Source: Coptis chinensis (taxonomy: Eukaryota; Streptophyta; Magnoliopsida; Ranunculales; Ranunculaceae). From it: a DNA stretch of 64,000 nucleotides. A model generated the notes under the pieces. The model was not told the origin of the DNA and did no database searches. It worked only from the letters and a program-made list of their open reading frames with translations. The position numbers and the translations under genes were made by a program. Position 1 is the first letter of the stretch, and the number at the start of each line of letters is the position of its first letter. The stretch covers positions 87,883,501 to 87,947,500 of the forward strand of contig CM027378.1 of assembly GCA_015680905.1 (NCBI GenBank). Direction: 5' to 3'. Positions 23,722 through 35,794 of this stretch are shown here, piece after piece.

Positions 23722-24060
23722 ATACATTTGCCACGGCCATAAACTGTGGCTAAACATTAGATACAGTCCAATAAAAGACATTTGCCACGGCCTAGACCTG
23801 TGGCTAAATTATAGATCCATTCTACAAAATGCAGGGGGACGGGGTCGTGTGAGCATTAGCCACGGTTTAGTGCTGTGGCAAGTGGAAAAATTCACCACGG
23901 CCCATGTAACTGTTTATAACCGTGGCATAAAATGAAGCTTTACCCACGGTCTTTAGCCGTGGCCAAAGATTAGCCACAGGCACATTGCCAACGGTCGTGC
24001 AACGGCTTATAACCTTGGCAAAAGGTCTTTAGCCATGGCCAATGACCGTGGCAAATGCTC
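23722..24060. repeat. CACTA right subterminal repeats
   Basis: About ten copies of TTGCCACGGCC / ACCGTGGC-type motifs in both orientations. They are the counterpart of 8890-9060 and define the right side of the element. Confidence 0.88.
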
Positions 24061-24070
24061 ATTCTTCATT

Positions 24071-24655
24071 AGGATCTATAGATCACCCGGATTTTTTACC
24101 CGAACTTGACATTTTTGCCAAGAACTAGATTTTATTGACCTGAACTCGTATTTCTGCCAAGAACAGGATTTTATTGACCTGGTATCGAGATGAGGATCTA
24201 CAGATCACCAGGATTTTTTGACCCGAACTTGACATTTCTGCCAAGAACTGGATTTTATTGACCTGAACTCGCATTTCTACCAAGAACAGGATTTTATTAA
24301 CCTAGTATCGAGATAGGGATCTACAGATCACATGGATTTTTTGACTTGAACTTGACATTTCTGCCAAGAACTGGATTTTATTGACCTGAACTCGCATTTC
24401 TGCCAAGAACTGGATTTTATTGACCTAGTACCGAGATGAGGATCTACAGATCACCAGGATTTTTTTACCTGAACTTGACATTTCTGCCAAGAACTGGATT
24501 TTATTGACCTGAACTCATATTTCTGCCAAGAACAAGATTTTATTGACCTAGGATCGAGATGAGGATCTACAGATCACCAGGATTTTACTTGATCTGGTAT
24601 CGAGATGAAGATCTACAGATCACCAGGCTTTTGCTTGACCTATTATCAATCATAT
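24071..24655. repeat. 122-123-bp tandem repeat in gypsy 3' region
   Basis: Units start with AGGATCTAYAGATCAC at 24071, 24193, 24316, 24439 and 24562, then a shortened unit at 24608. Each holds two versions of a TGCCAAGAAC...GATTTTATTGACCT half-unit, so the array is itself compound. It lies between the integrase stop and the 3' LTR of the gypsy element. Confidence 0.92.
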
Positions 24656-24906
24656 AATTCTAGAGATACAAAGATCTGTTATACATGGATAAATATTGAT
24701 TTCGAGAATGACAATATCTTTATTGAATGTATAACCTTGATAACGAAAATTACACCATGATACTTGAAACACTCTTTATTGATAAAATGCTTTCAAATTG
24801 CTTATATTTTGAGGCTTTGGTAATATTACACCTTCAACCATTTTTAAGTAGTAAGCTCTATTGATCCTGACCTTGTGAATGATGTAAGGCCCATCCCAGC
24901 TTGCTG

Positions 24907-27900
24907 CTAGTTTGCCAGCCCCTTTTTCTTTAGTAGCTTGAGCGCTTTCAAGACCAAATCACCTTCCTGAAAATGCCTTTCTCTTACTTTCTTATTAAAA
25001 GTTTTTCTAAGCTGCCAATGGTAGGTGTCGAGCATCACCCTTGCTTGATCCCTTGCTTCCTCGAGATTGAGGACTTCTGAAGCCATTACTTCGTTATTTT
25101 GATCATTCAATAATATTTTGGTTCTAGATGTCGACACCACCATTTCTGATGGAGTTACTGCCTCCATGCCATAGGCCAAAGTAAAAGGTGATTCACCTGT
25201 GGCTGTTCGAGGTGTCGTTCTATAAGCCCATAGAATGCTGTTTAGTTCATCCACCCAAAAACCTTTCTTGTCTTCTAACTTTTTCTTGATATTATCCATA
25301 ATGGTCTTATTTGTTGCCTTGGCTTGTCCGTTGCCCTGAGCATAGTAAGGCGTAGATGTGAAGTGCTTAACCTTGTAAGATTCCAAGAAAACTTTCACCT
25401 TTCCTCCTTCAAACTGCGGGCCATTATCTGATATAATAGCATAAGGCAATCCATATCAACATATGACTCGTTCAAAAAGGAAATTTATGACATTCTATTC
25501 TTTGATATGCTGCAGAGCTATGGCTTCTACCCACTTTGTAAAATAATCTGTGATTGCCAATATGAACTTTTTTTTTCCTCTCCCTGGTGTAAGCGGACCG
25601 ACAATATTCATACCCCATAGAGCAAAAGGCCATGGGTTTGAGACACAATGTAACTCTTCAGCTGGGACATGTATGACTTTCCCATGAACTTGGCACTGTA
25701 CACACTTTTTCACATATCGAAGACAGTCCCTTCACATTTGAGGCCAAAAATATCCCTGTCTCGTGATTTTATTGGCCAACGATCTACCATCTGAGTGGTT
25801 TCCACATTCGCCTTCGTGAAGCTCGGCAATGATTAGATGCGCTTCCTCATACGATATGCATTTCAAATGTGGACCTCCAGGATTCTTTTGATACAATTCA
25901 TTCTCAACCAATACATATCTTTGGGTGGCAGACTTAATTCTTCTGGCCTCATTTTTGTCCTCCACTACTTTCCCATCAGCTAAATATAAGATATATGCTT
26001 CCATCCATGGTGCCCACAATGTATCAACTTCCATGACTGCCAAGTCGTTAATGTTGATGCTTGGCTTCTGTTGAACTCCGATATGCAGAGTACGACCCTT
26101 TGTGTTTTCTAGCATCGCTGCAACATACGCCAAGGCATCCGTATGCCTATTCTCATTTCTATTGAGATACTTAAGTCTTATTTTACTAAAATTCTTCAAT
26201 TTGGATTTTATAAAATTTAAATAATAGACTATATTTTCACATTTTGCTGAGTATCCCCCATTGATCTGACTGACCACGAGCATCGAGTCACTAAAGATCG
26301 ATAACTCTTTTATATTGAAAGATTTAGCCATTTCGAGACCAACTATTAAGGCTTCATATTCACCCTCATTATTGGACACATGGAAACCCAATGTTATTGC
26401 ATTCTCGAGCCTTTGATTTTCAAGAGTAACCAACACCACTCCGATGCCACACCCTTTTCCTCCAGATGATCCATCGACAAATAGTCTCTAACCATTTGTT
26501 CCCGCCCATAGATCGTCTGCATCGATAACATCTTCAGGCTCTTGCAACATTGCGAATTCCTCTTCTTCCAATGCCCCAACTGCCATCCTCAGATGGAAAA
26601 TCAGCCAGGAAATCGGCTAGTACCTGACTCTTTTCTGATATGCGGTTTCGATACTTGACTCCAAATTCATTTATTAGTATAGACCATTTAGACATCCTTC
26701 CTGACTTAGCAGTTTTTGCCAGAGTTTGCTTTAATGGGAGATTCATCATCACGATCACCGAATGTGCTTGAAAATATGGCTTTAATCTCTGAGATGAGAA
26801 TAATAGTGTCAAGGCATACTTTTCTAGCATTGAATATCTAGTCTCAGCCTCGAGCATTGTTTTACTTTGAAAATACACTGGTCTTTCCAATCCATTTTCT
26901 ACCTTCACGAGGACAGAACTTATAACAAAATTTGATACAGCCAAATAAAGAAGCAAACTTTCTCCCTCATCTAGCTTTGTCAGAGTTGGCATTTCTTGTA
27001 GATATTTCTTTAATTTAGAAAATGCTTCTTCACATTCCTCATTCCAACAGAATTTGACATTCTTTTTAAGCAACTTAAAAAGTGGCTTACAGCGGTCAGA
27101 AGTTCTGGAAATGAATCTATTGAGTGCCGCTATTCTCCCCATCAACCTTTGTATTTGCTTTTGAGTTGTAGGTGATGGCATTTGTTGAAGCGCTCGTATT
27201 TGCTCAGGATTAGCATCAATACCTCGCTTCGTATCTATGTACCCCAAAAACTTGCCAAAACTGACCCCGAAAGTACATTTTTCGGGATTAAGCTTCATAT
27301 TAAACTCTCTCAATATTCTGAATACAGTGTCGATGTCCTTTATGTGATCTCCACCTTTCATAGACTTGATGACCATATCATTGATATAGACCTCGACAAT
27401 ACTTTTGATGCGTTTCTTGAAAATCTTCTCCACTAGCCTTTGATAAGTGGCCCCGCATTCTTCAATCCAAATGGCATTCTGATGAAGCAGTATATTCCTC
27501 CATTAACCACGAACGCCGTTTTTAACTGGTCTAACACGGCCATTAGAATCTAAAAGTATCCTGAATAACCATCGCAAAAACTGATCAACTCAAAACCAGC
27601 AGTTAAATCGACCAATTCATCAATTCTAGGCATGGGATAATGATCCTTTGGGCACTTTTTATTCACATCGGTAAAGTCGACACAAATTTGAACTCTACCA
27701 TCTTTCTTGGGTACAGCCACTATGTTTGCTACCCATTCTGAATGCTCAACTTCTCTGATGATGCCATTATCTAACATTTTTTTGTATTTCCACTTGCACT
27801 GTTTCTTCATACATTGGCCTCACCTTTCTATGCTTTTGATGTATTGGAGTTGCGTTTTCTTCCATATTCAGTTTGTGCGAACATATATCTGGATCGATAC

Positions 27901-28749
27901 CGGTGAGATCCGACATCGACCATACAAAAACATCTTGATTCTCTTTCAAAAATACTACCAACTCCTTTCTTATACTTACAGCCATTTCTGTACCAACGAA
28001 CGTATGACGCTCACGTTCTCCTTCACCGATATTAATCTTCTCCACCGCCTCTATGGTTTTTCTTTCCCAGGGTGGTTCTTCATGTTTCTTCATCTCTTGA
28101 GTGAACTTTACTTGCTCCGGTATCTGTATGTTGGTATCGGCAGGTAAAGCTTGTTGTAACTGCTAAGTAGAGTTTACCAAGACGCCCCTAGTGTCTTGGC
28201 TTTTCCCCTTCATCATTCCCTTTACTGTGACGAAATTACACTTTTCTAATTCGGACTGATCGCCCCTAATCTCGTGCAATCCATATACAGTTGGGAATCT
28301 AAGAACTTGATAAAATGTACTAGGCACATCACGCATTTTATGTATCCATTTCCTTCCCAATATGGCATTGTGATCAGATTGGTGCTTTATGACCACGAAT
28401 TCGTCATCACCGTTTGAGGCCCAGCTCGAACTGGCAATTTTATCTCTCCAGCAGGTTTGGTAGAAGTTCCATTAAAACCATATAAATTGAACTTTGGTGG
28501 TTTTAAATGTGACTCATCGAGACCAATTCCTTTAAATGCTTTCCAAAATAAAATATTAACTGAACTACCACAGTCCACTAATATCTTCTGTACATCATAG
28601 CCCGAAATACACAAAGTGATTAGCAAAGCATTATCATGTGGTAACATTACCTTGGACAAGTCCTCTGGTACGAACATAATTGCCCCAGGAATGCTAGACG
28701 ATATCAGCTGCTGACTCACTGGCACTGGCTCGACATTAACCTCGAGCAC
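24907..28749 (-). pseudogene. Gypsy pol (protease, RT, RNase H, aRNH, integrase), decayed
   Basis: Order on the minus strand: protease (28387-28749; ILVDCGSSVNIL), linker (28163-28396 and 27767-28093), reverse transcriptase (27550-27810 and 26900-27433), RNase H (26534-26900), a second, archaeal-type RNase H (26100-26439; NNEGEYEALIVGLEMAK), then integrase zinc finger, core and C-terminal part (24907-25760). The doubled RNase H is the signature of Tat-lineage gypsy elements. Changes at expected catalytic sites: the RT box reads YIND for YVDD, the integrase first Asp reads WGMNIVGPL for WGMDIVGPL, and the third acidic site reads GQAKATNK for GQAEATNK. Frameshifts separate the open pieces, so it is inactive. 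Confidence 0.9.
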
Positions 28750-28797
28750 TTCTTTGACCGTCGAGATCTTCCTTATCTTATCTCGAAAGATCTTTTT

Positions 28798-30199
28798 CTA
28801 AGGAATTTCCCCCTTGTAAATCATGTTTATTACCCCCAATGGCTTCTCCCGTATGGTTGCCATTTCTGTAGGTCTAACATCAGCACGAAACTCTCCCAAC
28901 CTCCCATCTTTCATGAGCCTGTCTATCTCTTTTAATAACTGGAGACACCTATTAGTCTCATGGTTCTCGATTTTATGAAATTGACAATAAGGCCTTCCCT
29001 TCATTTCTCTATGAGTGTATTTCGGCCAAACCACAAAATCTTCCTTTGCTATCCTCCACAAGATATCTTCCGGCGTGGAATTGAGAGCTATGAAATTACT
29101 AGGAACGAGTTCCTCTTTCAAGGTTCTGTCATACTTTCTTCGCTGTTGTGGCTGATTACCTCGATTCACATAATGCTCCTGAAGTCTTTTGTTATCTGAC
29201 CTCGAGGAATCTCGACCTTCATGGCGATCATTACTATCCTTATCTTTTTTCCCTACATCGGTGACTTGTAATACTGCTTGCGCAGTGGTGGTTCTCAACC
29301 CCTCCTCTACTAAGATATCTCTATCAACCTTATCATACAATTCCTGCAATGTTTTAACCTCTTTCCTCAACAAATATTTATGCATAAAAGATCCTGGCAT
29401 TACCCTTGCTTGGAAAGCTATGACAGCTGTCATTTCTGATTCATCTAATCTTTCCACCGACTGCGTTTCAGCCTTGAACCTTGTCAAAAAATCCTTCATC
29501 GACTCCTTCTTTGCTTGCTTTAATTGAAATAAGGCCGACACTTGCTTTGGTTTCACCTTCTGGTGACCGTAATTGGTGAGTAACCTTTCTTCAATTTCGC
29601 GAAAACATGAAATGGATCCCTCAGGCATAGTATAAAACCATTTCAATACTTTTCCTGTTAAACTTGAAGAAAACGATCGACATAATACCGTATCCCAGTA
29701 CTCGGTACCCTGATAAATTGAGAACTGATGTCGATAGCTAAAAAGATGATCCATGGGATCAGTGGTCCCCTCGAACTGACTGAATTTTGGGGGTAACGAG
29801 GCCCTTTCTATCTCTTTTTTCAATGGATTTCTACTCACATCGCTTTCGACTTTTCGCTTTGGTGTAGACTTTCTCTAGCAACCGGTCTCCAAACTGCTTC
29901 TGTAACATCTCCTGCACCATTTCCTTCGTGATCGGTGCTTCTATCTCTTCCTCCTGCACCACCTTCGGTGTCGATCTTGCTTTTGATTGTACTTCTTCAT
30001 GATAGCTTCTTCTCACTTCTTCGATATGGCTTTTTCTTACTATTGGAGTGCCAAAACTCGATGCCTCTCCATCTTTCTCATACATTGCTTCTTCCGCACG
30101 TTTCTCATATACTTCTCTTACAACCTTATTTTCTTCCATTAAAATTTTATTCTGATTTTCCAACTCTTCCATTCTTCTCAACAAAACCTTCAACGACAC
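28798..30199 (-). pseudogene. Gypsy gag, one frameshift
   Basis: Two overlapping frames. 29831-30199 starts with a coiled-coil (MEELENQNKILMEENK). 28798-29838 carries the retrotransposon gag domain (PPKFSQFEGTTDPMDHL, FYTMPEGSI, FLTRFKAETQSV) and, near its end, a knuckle-like C-x2-H-x4-H-x4-C (YCQFHKIENHETNRC). The frames overlap by a few bases near 29835, which I read as a frameshift in a once single gag. It would form the element's virus-like particle. Confidence 0.88.
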
Positions 30200-30495
30200 C
30201 TCTTTTTCTTGTATTTAATTTCCTTTACTTCTTCTATCATTCTACTTGTTGATCTCCGAGTTCTTCACTCCTCATTCTTAGACACAGCATGAAAAGTGTT
30301 TCCCTCATTTACCATCATTGCTTTACTTGTTATAGTATGCTTTGGAGGCATCTTGATTACTTTCTTTAACCCTTCAGTGACCTTACCACACATTTACTCT
30401 TTATCACCAAGATTTCAATCAACGGATTCGATCAAAGAAAAAAGAAACGAAAGACAAAACAATCGATCTTTGTCTTTGAACCTAGACGACGCCAA
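30200..30495 (-). other. Gypsy 5' leader with primer binding site
   Basis: Untranslated leader between the 5' LTR and gag. Its first bases on the minus strand, TTGGCGTCGTCTAGG, resemble the TTGGCGCCGTC-type primer sites of plant gypsy elements. Confidence 0.75.
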
Positions 30496-30611
30496 TGTAG
30501 TGATCAAGAGAAACTAGCTAAGATTATCAAGAATGGATTGCTAAAGATGAAAAGTAAAGATCGAATCGAACTAAAAATGAGTTTTGTTATTGAACAACAA
30601 TATCGGTTACA

Positions 30612-30649
<38 letters not shown>

Positions 30650-30882
30650 TAGCTTTTCAGATTTTTGTGTAATGATTTTGGAATGCCTCTTTTCTTCTCC
30701 TTCTAGTCTTTATATAGTACTTTGAGAATAACCTTAAACCAATCACTAACTGCCGCGTGTCCATTCCTTCTTCTTCTTCCTTTTCCTGCCTTAAACCCGC
30801 AATATCCAAACTGTAAACCCAATTATCGATATATCGCAATATTTAAGCTGAAATATTGGGGTGACGATATTTTCCCATGACA
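30496..30882 (-). repeat. Gypsy 5' LTR
   Basis: 387 bp, paired with 7682-8060. It contains a longer CT microsatellite near 30617-30643 and is followed by target duplication ACTTG. Confidence 0.94.
30709..30719 (-). promoter_or_regulatory. Gypsy LTR TATA box
   Basis: ACTATATAAAG on the minus strand inside the 5' LTR, also present in the 3' LTR near 7895. It is the likely promoter core of the element. Confidence 0.55.
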
Positions 30883-30937
30883 ACTTGTTTCCTCTTTTAC
30901 CCCTAATCAACCGCCTCTCCCTTCTCTCCATTGGATT

Positions 30938-31454
30938 ACCAGTCATGAAGAAACAAAGAACACAAACAACAAAACTCCATCAATCTCCTCAAAACCACTT
31001 CCTTCAACAATCCAAAGACCCCCACATCTCAAAAATTAAACCCAAAACCCATTTCCATAACTTCTTCATTCAAACAAACCAAAACAAGACCTCTCATTCC
31101 GAAAACACCCAGCTCACAAACCCATCAAGAAAGAATTACTTGGCAACCCCTCAATATATTTTAAACAGAACTTTACTTACCTTTAACATTTCCAACTGGG
31201 CAAACATTTAGATGGAAACAAATTGGGGTTTAGTTAGGAGGATTAATGGAATGGTTGATTTTATTTCATCGTTAGGTGTTTATTTGGGGAGTGTTTATTA
31301 TAGGAATGCATTAGACTTTACTGCTCTTTGGTTGGGTTATGTTTTGCACCAGTGCACCACTATAGTATTCATCAGAAAGAATGGAATGTCTCAATGCATG
31401 CAAGCTCAGTCAAGCTTTGTATTTACATTGTTGTTCAGTAAGAATTACTTTTGA
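30938..31454 (+). other. Unrecognised ORF pair
   Basis: Two consecutive open frames (30938-31211 and 31212-31454) are separated only by a stop. The first is Lys/Gln/Asn/Pro-rich (MKKQRTQTTKLHQ). The second is hydrophobic (MVDFISSLGVYLGSVYY). Neither resembles a family I know. This could be a decayed single host exon or a chance frame in transposon-derived DNA. It starts about 50 bp right of the gypsy insertion. Confidence 0.3.
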
Positions 31455-31723
31455 CTCTTGATTGAGCCTTGTGAAATGTGTATTGGCATGATCAAAAGTT
31501 CATGCACCCAAGGTGAATCATGTTAAAAATTATGTGGAGTGAAGTTTATAACATCAATATATCAAGGGTATATAACATTAATTTGGAACCGTCAGTTCGT
31601 CACTACTTGAGGATAACCCTCCTCTTAAATGTAATATTGTATGGATGAACTTATGGTTGTAAAACTATTATGTTTGTCCATTTCGTCTTCTTTTTATCCT
31701 ATATTACTATATGTAATGTTTTA

Positions 31724-32001
31724 GGCGTCATTCAGTTGTTCAAAATGTTGAATAAACAAAGGAAATTCAGCCAAAAAATTTCCAGATCTTTTGTTTTTAT
31801 AAATATTCAAGTTTGTGTTCAAAATAAATAACAAGGGTGAAATTATCCAAATGATTTATATTTAGCATTCAGAGCCAGGTCATTCTGACAGAAAAACAAA
31901 TATGTTTTTCAGAGTTCTGCAATCATCATTTAGCATTCAGAGGATGGGCCATTTAGCATTCAACATTCAACATTCAGAGGCTCAGAAAAACAAACGACCC
32001 C
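31724..32001. mobile_element. MITE candidate (hAT-like)
   Basis: About 278 bp with imperfect inverted ends: GGCGTCATTCAGTTGTTC on the left and, read inverted, GGGGTCGTTTGTTTTTCT on the right. ATTTAGCATTCA is repeated inside. No clear 8-bp duplication is seen, so this is tentative. Confidence 0.4.
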
Positions 32002-32101
32002 TGTGTCATTATTTCCCGCTTTGTAACTTTTATGTATGTACTTTTATTTTCTAATCCAATTGTGGCCTTTAGTTGGTATTAAGTGGATATGATATCCAAT
32101 T

Positions 32102-32350
32102 TGTTGAAGTATGTAAAGTATCCCACGTTTCTATAAGTGAGGATACGTAATTAGTAATTAGTTGCTGTTTTGAGTAGCTTGACACCCAAGTAAGTCAAGT
32201 ATATATATGAACTAAGGTGTAGAGAGAAAAAAAAAACTCTCTCTAACCCTATTCTCCCACTCCACTCTTCTCCAATCTTCTTCTTGGTTTCCCTATTACA
32301 ACAATGTCACAACTCTTCTAGCATCACCACTAATATGGTATCGGAGCATC
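32102..32350 (+). mobile_element. Copia 5' LTR remnant with primer site
   Basis: Starts TGTTGAAGTATGTAAAG, a common copia LTR opening. It holds a TATATATATG box and a CT-rich leader, and ends just before TGGTATCGGAGC (32336-32347), an initiator tRNA-Met primer site. No gag-pol or second LTR follows, so this is the left end of a mostly deleted element. Confidence 0.75.
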
Positions 32351-35300
32351 ATGTTCAAATCTAAGTTTAGTGATATGCTAGAAGAGGTAACCCCCAAAAT
32401 AAGAATACAAGAAAAAAAATCAATTCTTTTTTAGTTTTCAGTATAGTATTCAATTTAAGTTTTCAGTATAGTATTCAATTCGGTATAGTATAGCTTAGAT
32501 ACCAAAGGTCGGTTTCATGATGCAGCTTTCTTCAAAGATCCAACATTAGGAAATCGGTCGAAAATTTGGAAGTGTAACATAGTGTAAATTCGCAACTTGA
32601 TCAAATAACATCAAAAGATGAAGAACTAGACCTTTCAAGGGTAATAAGGGATTTTATAAGTTTGTTCCTCGTGGAATCCATTATCTGTGAATCAATCCAA
32701 AATGCATACTAATTTCAATTCATTACCTATTCTAAGAAAAAAGAAATATTGAACCCCTTACCATTTTATATAAAACAAAAACAACAAATACAGATTCTAG
32801 GTAACTAATAGAGTCCTAAAACTGAGTTACACAAACAAAGAGCAGATATTATTGAAAACGCCCATGGAAATAAATGCAAGGGGGTGAGGGACATGTGGTG
32901 TAAGACTTTAATAAGTAAACAAATCCATGTTCAAACCATATCACATTGGATTCCAAAATGAAAGTTAAAGCTATGTTGGCATGCTCCATTCACAATCAAT
33001 CAAATGAGATGTTCTAAGCTAGAGGGACTAGGAGGGGAACTAATAAGAAAACCTTGATGAGGGTGATCCCTTGAAAACCCTGGCTAAGAACATCCTAATG
33101 TTGGAAATCCGGATAAGGAGATAAGAATTAACTTGGGCAAAGTGCCCAAGAGAGAAATTGAGGAATTGGAGAGGGATGTTTTCTATATTAAGTGGTAAAA
33201 CGAAGAGTTTTTCAGTATTATGAGACACTTATTGAAGATGTGAGAGAAGAGATTAAGGAGAGTGTGTTGTGTAATATCTCAAATGTATCTAGTAGTATAT
33301 GAGCCTTTGAAATAAATCCTAAAACCACCCCTTTTAGATTGCATGCAAGAGACATATAAGCCTTAGGCATACACTCTTTAAATTTATGGCTAAAAAATGG
33401 CTGAAATAAATGACACCCTAAACACGTGTATAAAAGGAAAAAGCATAATACAACCTACAATGGTACACAAAAAATAATTCATTCAAGCGCATGGAAGAAC
33501 TATGGCAATTACAAATATAACACCATTTGAAAAAAAAACATTGTGATATCACGAACACTAATCTCCACTAAAAAATGGCCGGGTACTAAAAGGAATGAAT
33601 TAAAAGCAGTTAATAAAAGAATAGGAACTAGAACGTAAAGCATGAACCCATTACATCTAAACTATAATATGAAACAATTGGAAAAGAGAAATTACCTCGG
33701 GAGATATCGATTTCAAACGTTAGACGAACAACTTGAGCACTACATGGAAAAGAGACAATGGAAATGATAGAAAGATCGCTAACAGTAACCATGCGGTACT
33801 TAAACGGTTCAATAACAATAACCAAGTTTGTGATTCCAAAAGTGACAAAAGTGACAAATCATTAAAAGATTGAAGAGTCAGGAGAGAACCAGATAAAGGA
33901 CTACCTTCCTAGATGATGGATCTCACGAATAATATCCCAATACAGCTTAAAGTTTGCATAAAATCATTAACACAACTCTCAAAATAAAGATGCAAAGTAG
34001 CACGTCACCCGCCTATCACAACAATTTTGTGGTGTTTTCTTATGCAAAGTCCTGCACGGCGTTTCACCAAATTTTAGTGTGTACCCTTGCTTCCTAGGGA
34101 AAAAATATATTAAAAGGCGTTCATAATGACAAATCATGTCAGAATGGTGGGAAACAATTAAGAACTAAAAGAAACTAACCAAATGTGAACCCTATGATAA
34201 TTAAGAATAAAACAACATTTTACATGGCACAACTATAGCAGGAAACATGAATAACATAGTCAAAGAAAAATATCACCTAAAAGACTAAGGGGAAAAAGAA
34301 GAGATAAAAACCATACCTTCAACACAAATCACCAAGTACAATCACATGAGAAGTAGTACATGAATAAGAACCATTAACAAATAACACTATTATCAAATAA
34401 AAAACCGAATACTTGTACGCCAAGGTTGAAGAAATAGACCGTATACTCAAAGTTGAATGGAAGGATTAACCTGTAATTTTAATCATAGCATCTCCATGCC
34501 ATACCAAATTAACTCCATTTAAGAAGAAGAACCTGTCATAAAAGAAACAAAGAAAACTATGAAGGGTGTCAAACACGAAAATTGGAAGTCAAAGTACGTC
34601 GACTATCCAATAGCAGACGCTTACGCATTTAAACAACACTTTAAGAGAGGATTAATCTCACATAACTTAATGAATTGTACATAATCAAGTAGTCGAATAA
34701 AAATTAGAAAATCTTGCCAGTTCATTTTCACTTGAGAAGAAACAAATCGTTTGCATTTTGTGTTTGATCATTTTTATTTATTTTTTCTTCTGCTAACCTT
34801 ATTAACATTATTGTGCCAAATACCAAATAGTTTAACTGAATCCATGAATGCAATGGACACAGAAGCAACGAAGTTCTTAAAAAGATTAACCATGCCTAAA
34901 TAATATGTTGATAGAGTCAAGTAAATTGTCAGAATTTTCATCTAGATTGAGTTGAATTGAAGAGTCGCTAAAGGTCTACATTGGGGCAGATGGAAAAAAT
35001 AGAAAAGTGAGAGTTCTTGATGGTGTTGGCTTTAAGTGAGAGAGAATACATAAGATCAAAATGTAGAAGTTGTTTGGACTTTAGAGAAGGCAAACTTATG
35101 ATGATGATTTTCTAAGGGTTTTTTTTCTTTCTCCAATTTTCTAATCTCACCAACACTGCATTTGAGGCAATCCTAGCCACTACTCAGCTCACCCTTAGAT
35201 GAATCCCAGTCGTGGGTCATAAAACTTCCCTCCCTTAAATATTTGCCCCCTAAAAATACACTAGTATACTGCTAAGCAGTGGGGGCGTGAGCAGAGAGGA

Positions 35301-35794
35301 GAGGGAGGAGTGGAGATTTAGAGTGCGTGGAGAGGGAGAGGGACGAAGAGAAAGAACAGAAGAGATCAGGACAGACAGATAGAAACCAACCAACTTAGTT
35401 TTTGTCTACATACCCCCTTTCTGCCCAAATCGTTCGCTCCGCTCACTTGACTATTGCTTAGCACACCAACTTTTTCCACGCCAATTATAATGGTATGCAT
35501 AACTAAAATTCAAACAAACCACAATATCAGCTAGAATATGCTTTTATATCTTAGTAACAGTTTCAATAATTGGAGCATGAATCATGCTACTCAAAAGCAA
35601 CTCTTAAACACGAAATATTGCCTTGTAAATCATATTTTTGGCTATTATAAAAGTCTTATACATAGACACTATCAACTGATTTGATTTAACAACTACTGTA
35701 TATAATATATGTATATATTAGATAAGTTGTGCGATTACATGAATTAGTAGTTTACTGCATATGATTATCATAAGTTTCAAATAATATCAATATA
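32351..35794. other. 3.4 kb spacer, nothing recognised
   Basis: AT-rich. Only short frames occur on both strands and none carries a known motif. Donor/acceptor-like sequences on the minus strand between about 33600 and 34600 hint at an old intron-bearing gene but are too weak to call. A purine-rich patch lies at 35280-35370. Confidence 0.4.

Larger units (their letters stand above)
8877..24070 (+). mobile_element. CACTA (En/Spm-type) transposon carrying host genes
   Basis: The left end reads AACTACAAGAAAAATG, one base off the usual CACTACAAGAAAA terminus. The right end near 24045-24070 is a degraded inverted copy. Both ends are full of GCCACGG/CCGTGGC subterminal repeats in both orientations (8890-9060 and 23722-24060), the hallmark of CACTA elements. 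Inside, in order on the plus strand: a TNP2-type transposase (10179-13817), a second transposon gene (14093-17146), a SnRK1 beta gene copy (17303-19816) and a BIG-type ARF-GEF fragment (20045-23390). It sits inside the gypsy element, so it is the younger insertion. Exact ends and the 3-bp target duplication are not certain. Confidence 0.88.
7682..30882 (-). mobile_element. Ty3/gypsy LTR retrotransposon, Tat-like, with nested CACTA
   Basis: LTRs at 7682-8060 and 30496-30882 both run TGTAGTGATC...GACA on the plus strand and are flanked by the identical 5-bp duplication ACTTG (7677-7681 and 30883-30887). The two LTRs therefore belong to one insertion. A purine tract (AAGAGGGGGCGA on minus) borders the 3' LTR, and a tRNA-like primer site TTGGCGTCGTC borders the 5' LTR. 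Gag-pol lies between 24907 and 30199. About 15 kb of it is a later CACTA insertion (8877 to about 24070). Two RNase H-like domains, the second of the archaeal type ahead of integrase, place it in the Tat lineage. Frameshifts and lost catalytic residues show it is dead. By eye the LTRs differ at roughly 15 sites, mostly transitions. Confidence 0.93.

Noticed and set aside
28960-29527. Plus-strand frames across gypsy gag
   Set aside because: They are antisense shadows of the minus-strand gag domain.
33000-34700. Intron-bearing host gene on the minus strand
   Set aside because: Some splice-like borders, but the intervening frames are short and carry no recognisable domain.
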